DNA from: Thermococcus sp. 4557
GTDB lineage: Archaea; Methanobacteriota_B; Thermococci; Thermococcales; Thermococcaceae
Direction: 5' to 3'
Length of the DNA stretch: 64,000 nucleotides
Assembly (NCBI RefSeq): GCF_000221185.1
Contig: NC_015865.1
Coordinates: 1,674,001 to 1,738,000, forward strand
Both the position numbers and the translations under genes were made by a program. The notes beneath the pieces are model-generated. The model did not search any database and had not been told where the DNA came from. It saw only the letters and a list, made by a program, of their open reading frames with translations. Below, in pieces: positions 55,443 through 63,075 of this stretch (within the stretch, counting starts at the first letter, position 1; every line of letters starts with the position of its first letter).

Positions 55443-56264
55443 TCAGACCCATATCCTGTTGCCCTTCACCTTCAGGTAGCCGAGGCTCTGGAGCTCCTTG
55501 AGGAAATCCTCTACGGCATCTTCGTCGAAGTATATGTTCACCCTCTCGCGCTCGCCCTCAACGACTATCGGTTCCCTCTCCATTATGGCCTCCATCAGCT
55601 CGTTCTTGCGCCTGTGCCTCTCGGCCAGCTCCAGTATGACGTCCGCCAGAACCGACCGGGCTATGCCGTCGAACATCGCCTCGACCACGCTCTCCTCCGT
55701 GGCGTACTCCTCCGCTATCTCAAGCGCCGCCTCGACCAGTTCCCTGTCGACCTCCATAACCTCGACGAAGTACCTCTTTTCGAGGGTGTACTCCGTCACC
55801 ATGCCCGTTTTGAAGCGCTCCTCTATATCCTCCAGGTACTCCTCGATATCGTCTATGGGGAAGCGTAGCTCCACCTTGAGGACGTCCAGGGGCACCGTTT
55901 CGTTCAGAACGAGCGTTCCGTCTTCCTCGGCAACTGCCCCGGCCTCCATAAGGGCCGTGACCACTATCAGCTTTCCGAGGTCCGATTCGTCAAAGAGCCT
56001 CTCCAGGCTCTTCTTCTCCCCTACTTTCCAGTCTCGGGTTATCTCTTCGTACGCCAATCTGAGCTCATCCAGGGCGGCCTCAACGGGCTCTATCCCCTCC
56101 GCTTTCTCAAGGAGCTCGGCGTAGGTTCCCTCTATGACGACGTAGTGTGATATCTGGGGGGAGACCTCCTCCCGGGTTCTGTTCATTATCCCCGCCCTGC
56201 TCAGCTCCCTGGAGAGGGCGTTCATATCCTCCCTGCTAAGGACTTCCAGCCTCAATCGCCTCAC
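55443..56264 (-). CDS. Conserved hypothetical protein, 273 aa, acidic helical
   Basis: Not recognised. A soluble, Glu-rich protein, with an N-terminal ~75-residue domain (SHYVVIEGTYAELLEKAEG), a helical middle, and a C-terminal winged-helix-like end (EDFLKELQSLGYLKVKGNRIWV). GTG 56264 lies about 27 nt after GGTTATAACC, so a leaderless mRNA is likely; TTG 56255 with GGTGAGG is the alternative. Confidence 0.7.
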   Translation of the reverse strand: MRRLRLEVLSREDMNALSRELSRAGIMNRTREEVSPQISHYVVIEGTYAELLEKAEGIEPVEAALDELRLAYEEITRDWKVGEKKSLERLFDESDLGKLIVVTALMEAGAVAEEDGTLVLNETVPLDVLKVELRFPIDDIEEYLEDIEERFKTGMVTEYTLEKRYFVEVMEVDRELVEAALEIAEEYATEESVVEAMFDGIARSVLADVILELAERHRRKNELMEAIMEREPIVVEGERERVNIYFDEDAVEDFLKELQSLGYLKVKGNRIWV

Positions 56265-56295
56265 CGAAAAAAGAACGGCGAAATGGTTATAACCT

Positions 56296-56946
56296 TTAGC
56301 CCGCGCTTCCCCCCACCAGCTTGGAGAGGAGGGCTTTCAGGGGTTTGTTGCTGAGCCTCTCCGCCGTCTCCCTAACCTCCTCCACCAGCTCCGGGGAGTA
56401 GTTCGAGTAGAGGTAGAGTGCGTAGGCCATGAGCTTCGGGTCTCCCTCGGCCATCTCCTCAACTGAGCCCGCAAGAACCGGGTTGTTCAGCAGCTCCTCG
56501 GCTATGGCCCGCATCATCTCCCGATCATCCTTTTCGACGGCCTCCCTCAGCGGCCGGTAGAACAGCGTTAGAACGTCCCTTGCGAGCCGTGCCCTCTCCT
56601 CGAACTCCTCCGTTGGGGTTTTCGGCTTCTCCCTCCCGCTCCAGAGCAGATACACCGCGGGCGCGGCCAGGAGGACCAGGGCGATGACGATGTAGGGGAG
56701 CAGGGGGACGTTGAAGTAGTAGGGGAGGCGGTTCCTCATGAGGAGCAGGGCCAGCGTGCCGATGAGAATCCAGACCCCCATGAAGACGAGGTAGTAGGCC
56801 GTGTAGTCCTTCCTCTGAAGGGCGCGGTACCTCACGGGGGCACCTATCTCCTCCAGGTATCTAATCCTGTCCTCCGCCATTTGAATTTCCGCTTCGAGGC
56901 GCTTTATGCGCCTGTCTATCTCGGTGAGGACTTCTTCATTCCCCAT
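56296..56946 (-). CDS. Membrane protein with N-terminal coiled coil, 216 aa
   Basis: Not a family I recognise. Residues 5-38 are a coiled coil (ADRIKRLEAEIQ type heptads), two membrane helices follow at about 50-70 and 82-103, and the rest is a helical cytoplasmic domain (ARLARDVLTLFYRPLREAVEKDDREM). It begins just after the creatininase stop (3-nt gap), and is the last gene of the UbiA operon. ATG 56946 has GGTGGGTGAATG upstream. Confidence 0.72.
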   Translation of the reverse strand: MGNEEVLTEIDRRIKRLEAEIQMAEDRIRYLEEIGAPVRYRALQRKDYTAYYLVFMGVWILIGTLALLLMRNRLPYYFNVPLLPYIVIALVLLAAPAVYLLWSGREKPKTPTEEFEERARLARDVLTLFYRPLREAVEKDDREMMRAIAEELLNNPVLAGSVEEMAEGDPKLMAYALYLYSNYSPELVEEVRETAERLSNKPLKALLSKLVGGSAG

Positions 56947-56948
56947 TA

Positions 56949-57662
56949 TCATTCACCCACCAGCAGGCGGGCTATCTTCTCACTCACCACGCTGAGTATG
57001 GCCTCCCCCTTCTCGGCGGTGGCGGGGGAAGGGTCGTCGTTCACCCCGTCGGGGAACAGCTCCAGGCCTATGTCCCTCCTTATGCGCCTTACCTTTGATT
57101 TGCTCTTCCTCCCTGTGGCCCTCTCCATCTTGACGAGCTCCGGCCTTACCGCCAGGATGACGGAGGTCTCGTCCTGGCCGGCGTGCCCCTGGCTGGAGCA
57201 TATGCTCAGGATGTCCTCCCTGAAGTCTATCCACCAGTTGATGAGCCAGACCTCAACCTCCGGAAACTCCTCCGCCACCTCTTCCGCCGCCAGAACCAGG
57301 GGTGAGTGGTTGCCTCCGTGCCCGTTGAGGAGGACTATCCTCCGGAACCCCTCTGCCGCGAACTCGCGCATTATCTCCCGCATGTACGCTTTGAATGCAT
57401 CGGCACCCACGTTTATCGTTCCCGGGTAAGCGTTGAGGGCAAAGGTGTGTCCGTACCAGACTGGAGGGGCTATCAGAACATCGCGGCCGAGCTCCCTAAC
57501 CCTCTCGTCCACGCGCTTCGCTATTTCGAGCGGGGCGAAGGTGTCTGTCCCCAGCGGGAGGTGCCTCCCGTGGGCTTCAACGCTCCCAACGGGTATAACA
57601 ACTGTATCGACCCGTCGTTTAACCCCTTCAAAATCCGGCCAGGTGAGTTCTTCGAGCCTCAT
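56949..57662 (-). CDS. Creatininase/creatinine amidohydrolase family protein
   Basis: 237 residues. IPVGSVEAHGRHLPLGTDTF near residue 25 holds the conserved metal-binding Glu/His/Asp residues, VLLNGHGGNHSPL near 110 and SSQGHAGQDETS near 160 complete the site. Family members cleave cyclic amides (creatinine, FAPy in riboflavin/F420 synthesis, mycofactocin). The specific substrate is not evident. ATG 57662 follows AGGGGATGAGA; it overlaps nothing but is 9 nt from the GT4 stop. Confidence 0.88.
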   Translation of the reverse strand: MRLEELTWPDFEGVKRRVDTVVIPVGSVEAHGRHLPLGTDTFAPLEIAKRVDERVRELGRDVLIAPPVWYGHTFALNAYPGTINVGADAFKAYMREIMREFAAEGFRRIVLLNGHGGNHSPLVLAAEEVAEEFPEVEVWLINWWIDFREDILSICSSQGHAGQDETSVILAVRPELVKMERATGRKSKSKVRRIRRDIGLELFPDGVNDDPSPATAEKGEAILSVVSEKIARLLVGE

Positions 57663-57671
57663 TCTCATCCC

Positions 57672-58826
57672 CTACAGGTTTTGCATCACGTTCTCATAAG
57701 CCTTTTCTATGCCCTCGGTGACCTTTTTCCATGAGTAGCGCTCCTCGACGGCCCTCCTGCCGTTGTTTCCGAACCGTCTCCTGAGGTCTTCATCAAGGAG
57801 GAGCTTCTGAATCGCGTTTCTCAGCTCGAGTTCGTTGCCAGGGGGTACCAGAAGTCCGCTCTCGCTGTTCATGATTATCTCGGGGATTCCCCCAACGTCC
57901 GTGGCGACCACCGGGACCCCCGCGGCCATGGCCTCCAGGATGACTATCCCGAAGGCCTCCGCCGTTGTGGAGGGAAGGACAAAGACGTCGGCCATGCCGA
58001 AGAGCCTCGGGAGGAGGGAGTCCTCGACGTAGCCCAGGAAGCGAACCCTGTCTTCTATCCCGAGAAACTTTGCCTGTGCCCTAAGGAACGGGAGCATCTC
58101 CCCGGAACCCGCCATGACGAGGGTAACATCGTCCATCTCCTTTGAAAGGTTCTGAAACGCGTTGAGGAGAATGTGAGGGCCCTTCCTTGGGGACATCCTG
58201 CTCACGTAGAGGACAACTCGCCCCTCGATGCCGAGCTCCCCCTTAAGGCGCTCTTTCTCCCCCTCGCTTAGGGGCCTGAAAACGTCATCATCAACTCCAT
58301 TGGGGATGACCCTTACAGGAGCGTCCGTGAAGTGCCTTATAAACGCCTCCGCCGCCCTACTGACGGCTATTATCTCGTGGGGGAAGCCCAGGTAGTGGCT
58401 GAAGAGGGGTATGGTTATTCCAAGGGCCTCCCAGAGTCGGGATTCATGGGAAAATGATATGCTGTGCGTCGTCAGGAGCGTGGCCTTTCCGAGGTTTCTG
58501 CCGGCCTTCACAGCCTTGAGGGCGAGGGGGGTGAATGCGTGGTGGGAATGAATCACGTCGAAATCTTTCAGGTACTCACCGAGCTCCCTGTTCGACTTCA
58601 GGCCGTAGGTCAGGTTTATACCCAGGATTGGGCTTACCACCCCCGGGACCTTCACCAGCTCGATTCCCAGCTTTTCAAGCTCTTCCTCCTTCCCGGTTTC
58701 GAGGTCGTTCGTCACGATTGCGACCTCGTGGCCCCTCTCCCTCAGGTGTATCGCCAGGTGGTGCATGTGGCTCGCAACGCCACCGACCTTCGGGTAGTAC
58801 CAGTCGCTCACGAGGGCTATCCTCAT
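57672..58826 (-). CDS. Glycosyltransferase family 4
   Basis: 384 residues, GT-B fold. The N-terminal YPKVGGVASHMHHLA, the middle VIPNGVDDDVF, VSRMSPRKGPHILL and the donor-binding ELFVLPST region AEAFGIVILEAMAAGVPVVATDVGGIPEII are GT4 signatures with the E-x7-E pair. It resembles PIG-A-like enzymes. Co-transcribed with a UPF0104 membrane protein and a UbiA prenyltransferase, so it may glycosylate a lipid; acceptor unknown. The ATG overlaps the upstream stop (ATGA). Confidence 0.92.
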   Translation of the reverse strand: MRIALVSDWYYPKVGGVASHMHHLAIHLRERGHEVAIVTNDLETGKEEELEKLGIELVKVPGVVSPILGINLTYGLKSNRELGEYLKDFDVIHSHHAFTPLALKAVKAGRNLGKATLLTTHSISFSHESRLWEALGITIPLFSHYLGFPHEIIAVSRAAEAFIRHFTDAPVRVIPNGVDDDVFRPLSEGEKERLKGELGIEGRVVLYVSRMSPRKGPHILLNAFQNLSKEMDDVTLVMAGSGEMLPFLRAQAKFLGIEDRVRFLGYVEDSLLPRLFGMADVFVLPSTTAEAFGIVILEAMAAGVPVVATDVGGIPEIIMNSESGLLVPPGNELELRNAIQKLLLDEDLRRRFGNNGRRAVEERYSWKKVTEGIEKAYENVMQNL

Positions 58827-59719
58827 GACCTACCCCCCACTGCCCTGTAGAACTCGACCGCCCCGGCAAACGACCAGACGTACTGGTAGATGAACTTGTA
58901 CGTGAAGGCCAGGAGGGTGCTCTTCGTTGACGAGCCGAGGGCCAGGGTTATGCCGAGCTCGTTCGCCCCTATTCCAGAGGGGATACCGCTCAGGCTCGCA
59001 AAAAGCGTGCTGAGTATGAAGGCCTTGAAGGCATCCAGCAGGCCAACAGGAAGTCCAAAGGCCCTCCCAGCGGCGATTATCCCGACAACCTGCAGGAGCA
59101 CCGCGAGCACAGAGAGGAGAAGCGACAGCGTGAAGGTCGTCGGGTCTCTCCTGGAGCGCCTCCACCCCGAATACGTCCTCTCAAGGTAGTTTCCAAGCCT
59201 TTCGGCGAGTTTGGGGCTGAGCCTTTGGGTTATGGCAATCGCCTTAGTGAGGAGAATGTAGGCACCCTTGTCGTAAAAGAGGGCCAAGAAGAGAACTCCA
59301 AGCAGAAGGAGGCCCCACTTGGTGGCCCCGAATACGAGGAGGGAGATGCCAGCGATGATTAGGAACTCCAGGGAAATCCCAAAGGCGAGGGCAGAGAGGG
59401 CCCTGAAGTAGTCCCCCCCGACGAGCTTCACCTTGGCAGCGTGCCCCACACTCGGGGGGAGGAAGGCCATCATGTAAAAACCGCTCAGAACAGCGGTAAA
59501 GGTCCTCCTGAAGCTCGTCTCCTGGAGCTTCCTAAGGACGATGTACCACCTCAGAGTTGAGACCAATATGGCCGAAAACGCCATCCCAAACGCCAGGAGG
59601 AGAAACCTCGGGTCGGCCGTCGAGATGGCCTCCCCCAGCTCCTCAACATCGATTGTGTGGGCAATGTAGCCTATCGAGAACAAGAGGGCGAGGATTGAAA
59701 GGAGGGTTCTTTTCATCAT
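58823..59719 (-). CDS. UPF0104/lysylphosphatidylglycerol-synthase-TM-like membrane protein
   Basis: 298 residues with about eight membrane helices. LRWYIVLRKL near residue 58, GFYMMAFLPPSVGHAAKVKLV near 90, and FASLSGIPSGIGANELGI near 240 are typical of this family (AglD-neighbour/UPF0104 proteins), thought to be flippases or accessory proteins for lipid-linked glycosyl transfer. It overlaps UbiA upstream and GT4 downstream by ATGA. Confidence 0.88.
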   Translation of the reverse strand: MMKRTLLSILALLFSIGYIAHTIDVEELGEAISTADPRFLLLAFGMAFSAILVSTLRWYIVLRKLQETSFRRTFTAVLSGFYMMAFLPPSVGHAAKVKLVGGDYFRALSALAFGISLEFLIIAGISLLVFGATKWGLLLLGVLFLALFYDKGAYILLTKAIAITQRLSPKLAERLGNYLERTYSGWRRSRRDPTTFTLSLLLSVLAVLLQVVGIIAAGRAFGLPVGLLDAFKAFILSTLFASLSGIPSGIGANELGITLALGSSTKSTLLAFTYKFIYQYVWSFAGAVEFYRAVGGRS

Positions 59720-60525
59720 AGCACCGTCCCTCCCGCCGCTAAAACTGCCCCGACCATCGCCATGTCGAAGATGCGGTAGACGGTTCTCTGATCAACCCCC
59801 AGCCCGCGCCCCGCGAACATCAGAGAGGAAGCGATTATCAGGTGGGGCTTGAGGGCGTACAGAGTCACTGCTATGGCGAGGACTGAGAAAACCTCCACGA
59901 GGAGCTCGCTCCTCCCTTTCCCAATGACTATCGGGGTTGTCCTGAGTCCGGCCCTTAGGTCGCTCTCGTAGTCCCCCAGGTGATTCCTCAGCTCGAGGGC
60001 GAAGGAGTAGAGGGTTATCCCAGTGGCGATTAGGATTTCCACATCTGAAAGGTTCCCATCGATGAGCGCCCCATAGATGAATGGCAGGCCCCCGAAGAAC
60101 AGCCCGTGGGACAGCACGTCAACCAGGGGCCTCGCTTTGAGCCTCGGCGGGGCCGAATAGAGCGTGGCGAGGAGTAGCATTGCGGCATAGACGGCAAAGG
60201 CTCCTCCCTTCGTCGTCAGGGCAAGTCCGAGCCCCGTCACCGCGAGCAGAGCAGATATCGCCAGCCCTTCTCTAAACGACAGCTCTCCGGAGGCTATGGG
60301 GTTCTTCTTAACCTTCGCGGGGTTCTTGGAATCTGTATCAACGTCGAAGCAGTTGTTTATCGAGAACGCGTACCACACGAAGAGAACTCCTGCCAGGAAC
60401 GCTGTAACGAGCTCATACACTTCCGTATTCCTCCAGTTCATCAGAAGGGCGAACCCAATCAGTGCTATGTAGGCCCTCCCCTCCAGTGGCCGGAGGTTTC
60501 TAACAACGGCTGAAATCGATGTCAT
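59716..60525 (-). CDS. UbiA-family prenyltransferase
   Basis: 269 residues with eight or nine membrane helices. The two Asp-rich motifs are NNCFDVDTD near residue 60 and NHLGDYESD near 180. It would transfer an isoprenyl chain to an unknown acceptor; DGGGP synthase is an alternative, but the gene neighbours (GT4, UPF0104) favour a glycolipid or lipid carrier. ATG 60525 has GGTGGTAGCG upstream. First gene of the five-gene operon. Confidence 0.88.
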   Translation of the reverse strand: MTSISAVVRNLRPLEGRAYIALIGFALLMNWRNTEVYELVTAFLAGVLFVWYAFSINNCFDVDTDSKNPAKVKKNPIASGELSFREGLAISALLAVTGLGLALTTKGGAFAVYAAMLLLATLYSAPPRLKARPLVDVLSHGLFFGGLPFIYGALIDGNLSDVEILIATGITLYSFALELRNHLGDYESDLRAGLRTTPIVIGKGRSELLVEVFSVLAIAVTLYALKPHLIIASSLMFAGRGLGVDQRTVYRIFDMAMVGAVLAAGGTVL

Positions 60526-60589
60526 CGCTACCACCGCTCACCCTCTTGAAGAAAGTGTTATAAACCTTTCCACGAATTCATAGCAAGGT

Positions 60590-60946
60590 ATGAAGAAAAA
60601 TCTTCAGGGGATTGAAATGGAAGACGTGCTCCGCGCCCTCTCCAAAACCCTCAGGGTCTTTGAGCTCGGGGAGTCCGAGATAAAAATCTACTCCCTCCTC
60701 CAGCGGGAGTCACTGACGCCGAGGCAGATTGCGAAAACCCTTGGCTTGTCCGAGAGAATCGTCAGGGAAAAGCTGAAGCACCTCCTCGAGCTGGGCCTCG
60801 TTGAGAGAACCCTCGTGAACAGGGGATGGCTGGGCTACGTTTACTACGCCAAGGCCCCCAAGGAGGCCCTCCAAGCGCTCTTCAGCAGGCTGGAGTCCAC
60901 CCTAAGGGCCCTGGAGAAAGAGGGAGAAACTAGAATCGAGGGATAA
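60590..60946 (+). CDS. Winged-helix transcriptional regulator (TrmB-like)
   Basis: 118 residues. ELGESEIKIYSLLQRESLTPRQIAKTLGLSERIVREKLKHLLELGLVERT is a TrmB/MarR-like winged helix; the short C-terminus is helical with no ligand domain. ATG 60590 is about 30 nt from tgttataaacc (leaderless), ATG 60617 has CAGGGG and would give 109 residues. Divergent from the UbiA operon, which it might control. Confidence 0.82.
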   Translation: MKKNLQGIEMEDVLRALSKTLRVFELGESEIKIYSLLQRESLTPRQIAKTLGLSERIVREKLKHLLELGLVERTLVNRGWLGYVYYAKAPKEALQALFSRLESTLRALEKEGETRIEG

Positions 60947-60958
60947 CGGCTCGAAGCC

Positions 60959-61825
60959 TCATGATTCTTCGAGGAGCTTTCTGACGTAGCGCGGCATCTG
61001 GAAGAGGGTCTCGTGCCTCTCCGGGTCGTAGTAGTAGAGCTCGAGCTCCCTTCCCCTCTCGACATCAACCTTTCTAAAATCGATGTCGCCCTTCACGCCG
61101 ACCAGGAAGCTCCAGGGCGATGCGTAGCCTATCACGGGGAAGCTGAAGTAGTAAACCCTGTCGAAGACCTTCTTCATCGCCCTGTATGCGTCGAGGAGCT
61201 CGTTCGTGAAGAGGTAGACGCTCCCCGCCTGAGTTATGTAGATTCCCGGGTCGCTGAGCTTCTCGTAGGCGCTTCTGTAGAACTCCTCGCTGAACAGGAG
61301 CTTCGCCGGGCCGACGGGGTCTGTGGAGTCAACTATTATGACGTCGAAACGCTCGTCGGTCTCCCCCAGGTACCTCACTCCGTCGCCGATGATGAGCTCC
61401 CCCCTGGGCTCCTCCTTCTTTATGAGTTTGTCCAGGAGCTCGGAGGCAACGTCGAGGTAGAGGTAGGAGGCCTCGACGACGCCCTCGTCTATCTCCACCA
61501 TCGTGGCCTTTTCAACCGTTTTATGCCTGAGGACTTCCCTCAGCGTTCCTCCGTCGCCTCCCCCTATGACGAGCACTCTCCTCGGGTTCGGGTGGGCGAG
61601 CATGACCGGGTGGACGAGGGTCTCGTGGTAGCTCTCCTCCCCGACCTCGACGAGCTGGACCGTGCCGTCGAGGACGAGCAGCTTGCCGAAACCCTCCGTT
61701 TCATAAATTTCGAGGCGCTGGTACTCCGTCTGCGTCTCAAAGAGGCGCTGCTTGACCTTGAAGCCAACGCCGTAACCGCGAGGGTACCATTCGATGAAAG
61801 CCCTTTCCTTCTCGTTGTATCCCAT
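60959..61825 (-). CDS. speE: Aminopropyltransferase (spermidine synthase family; agmatine/triamine type)
   Basis: 288 residues. [18 protein letters not shown] is the dcSAM-binding loop, [15 protein letters not shown] its Asp/Glu, and [14 protein letters not shown] the catalytic [15 protein letters not shown] ends the protein. It is nearly colinear with the T. kodakarensis enzyme that makes N1-aminopropylagmatine and longer amines. ATG 61825 has GGTGAGACTC upstream; the 9-codon longer frame is not needed. Confidence 0.95.
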   Translation of the reverse strand: MGYNEKERAFIEWYPRGYGVGFKVKQRLFETQTEYQRLEIYETEGFGKLLVLDGTVQLVEVGEESYHETLVHPVMLAHPNPRRVLVIGGGDGGTLREVLRHKTVEKATMVEIDEGVVEASYLYLDVASELLDKLIKKEEPRGELIIGDGVRYLGETDERFDVIIVDSTDPVGPAKLLFSEEFYRSAYEKLSDPGIYITQAGSVYLFTNELLDAYRAMKKVFDRVYYFSFPVIGYASPWSFLVGVKGDIDFRKVDVERGRELELYYYDPERHETLFQMPRYVRKLLEES

Positions 61826-61923
61826 GAGTCTCACCGCCCTTAGGTAGGGCACGGGGTTTTAAAGCTTAAGGTTCTTCCCCACCGAAGAAATTTTTATAAG
61901 AGGCCGCCTGGAGACTACGGGTG

Positions 61924-62430
61924 ATGAATCCGAGAATAAGACGCGAGCTGGCTCGAAAGCTCGAGCTGGCGAGGGATGAAATCGAGGATGGACTCAGATA
62001 CGGCGTTCCCCACCTAGTGGGTGAGATAAGGAACGCCCACGATGACAACGGTGGTTCCCCCGATTTGAGTCTCTCCGTGGTGGTTTTTGAGAGCGCTAGG
62101 CACAGCTTTGTCATCCGGGAGGACGGGAGCACCTTCTTCATGTATCCCGCAGAGAACTCAAACCACAGAAGACTGTTCTTCAACCTATGGCGCTTCCTGG
62201 ATGGTAAGAACCACAGTGAGGGCCGCTTTGAGCCGGGAATGCACATCAGGGGAATACTGAGGAGTGCCATTCAGAGGGCGGGGTTTGAGGTTCTGTGGAT
62301 AAACGTTCGCCCGGCCGGCAGGGGGGAGTACATCGACGTCTGGGCCACGAAGGACGGTGTCAGGTACAACATGCTTTTCGAGAAAATCGCATCCGGAGAG
62401 TACGTCCTCCTGGAAATTGAGAAAGTATAA
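61924..62430 (+). CDS. Conserved hypothetical protein, 168 aa
   Basis: Not recognised. A basic-helical start (PRIRRELARKLELARDEIE) then beta-rich segments (LSLSVVVFESARHSFVI, GMHIRGILRSAIQRAGFEVLWI, YIDVWATKDGVRYNMLF). It lies between the aminopropyltransferase and PdaD on the opposite strand. TTTTTATAAG at about 61890 is 25-30 nt from ATG 61924. Confidence 0.7.
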   Translation: MNPRIRRELARKLELARDEIEDGLRYGVPHLVGEIRNAHDDNGGSPDLSLSVVVFESARHSFVIREDGSTFFMYPAENSNHRRLFFNLWRFLDGKNHSEGRFEPGMHIRGILRSAIQRAGFEVLWINVRPAGRGEYIDVWATKDGVRYNMLFEKIASGEYVLLEIEKV

Positions 62431-62435
62431 AGGGC

Positions 62436-62909
62436 TCAGTAGGGGAACATCACCACGACTGCCAGGGCCGCGGCGGGCTTGTCCTTAACGGTTATGCTCG
62501 CGCTGGCGACCTTGAACTCCGCCAGCTTCCAGCCGCGGACGGCGAAGCCCTCCTCAACCATCTTCCTGACCATCTCCTCGGCCTCTTCCTTCGTGCAGTA
62601 GCCGCTGTACTCGTAGATGAGGCCGCCCTCGTTGTTCTCGCTGATGCCGATTCCAAGGGCAGCGCTTATGGTCATTCCCGGCTCGTCGCTCTCGATGTGC
62701 GCGTAGACGGTCGGGAGGAGCATGCCTATCGGCACGTCGTGAACCTCGTCGATCCACTCTATGTGCGCCGGAATGACGCTGCTCAGCCTGACGAGGTTAA
62801 CGTTCCCTATGCCCAGCTTGAGGAGCGCGTTGTCAAATGCGTTCAGCTTGGTTCCGCCCTCCGCGGCGGCGGCACCTATAAAAGCCCTCTTGGGGGTTGT
62901 CCAGCTCAT
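62436..62909 (-). CDS. pdaD: Pyruvoyl-dependent arginine decarboxylase
   Basis: 157 residues. The precursor self-cleaves at the serine pair in VRLSSVIPAHI, making the pyruvoyl group on the alpha chain; IYEYSGYCTKEEAEEMV and VASASITVKDKPAAALAVVVMF are family features. It decarboxylates arginine to agmatine, the substrate of the neighbouring aminopropyltransferase. ATG 62909 has AGGAGGAAGCTG upstream. Confidence 0.95.
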   Translation of the reverse strand: MSWTTPKRAFIGAAAAEGGTKLNAFDNALLKLGIGNVNLVRLSSVIPAHIEWIDEVHDVPIGMLLPTVYAHIESDEPGMTISAALGIGISENNEGGLIYEYSGYCTKEEAEEMVRKMVEEGFAVRGWKLAEFKVASASITVKDKPAAALAVVVMFPY

Positions 62910-62934
62910 CTCAGCTTCCTCCTTTCTTCTCTCA

Positions 62935-62943
62935 CTTATATGG
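62935..62943 (-). promoter_or_regulatory. pdaD: TATA box of pdaD
   Basis: The minus strand reads CCATATAAG about 27-30 nt before the pdaD ATG. Confidence 0.5.
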
Positions 62944-63022
62944 TGATTATACAGCAAAGCAACGGTTCACTTACTCGCTACTCTGCGGGCGGCTTAAAAA
63001 CGTTTCGCTATATCTAAAAGAA

Positions 63023-63058
63023 CCTCTGATGGCCCGCCTCGTGGCCAGCCCTCAGAGG
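63023..63058. other. Two-part hairpin between the antiporter and pdaD
   Basis: CCTCTGA (63023-63029) pairs with TCAGAGG (63052-63058), and TGGCC (63030-63034) with GGCCA (63043-63047), leaving a 4-nt bulge and an 8-nt loop. A terminator, a processing site or a small RNA are all possible; no canonical C/D or H/ACA boxes were found around it. Confidence 0.35.
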
Positions 63059-63075
63059 TAACGCAGGATTGAGCA

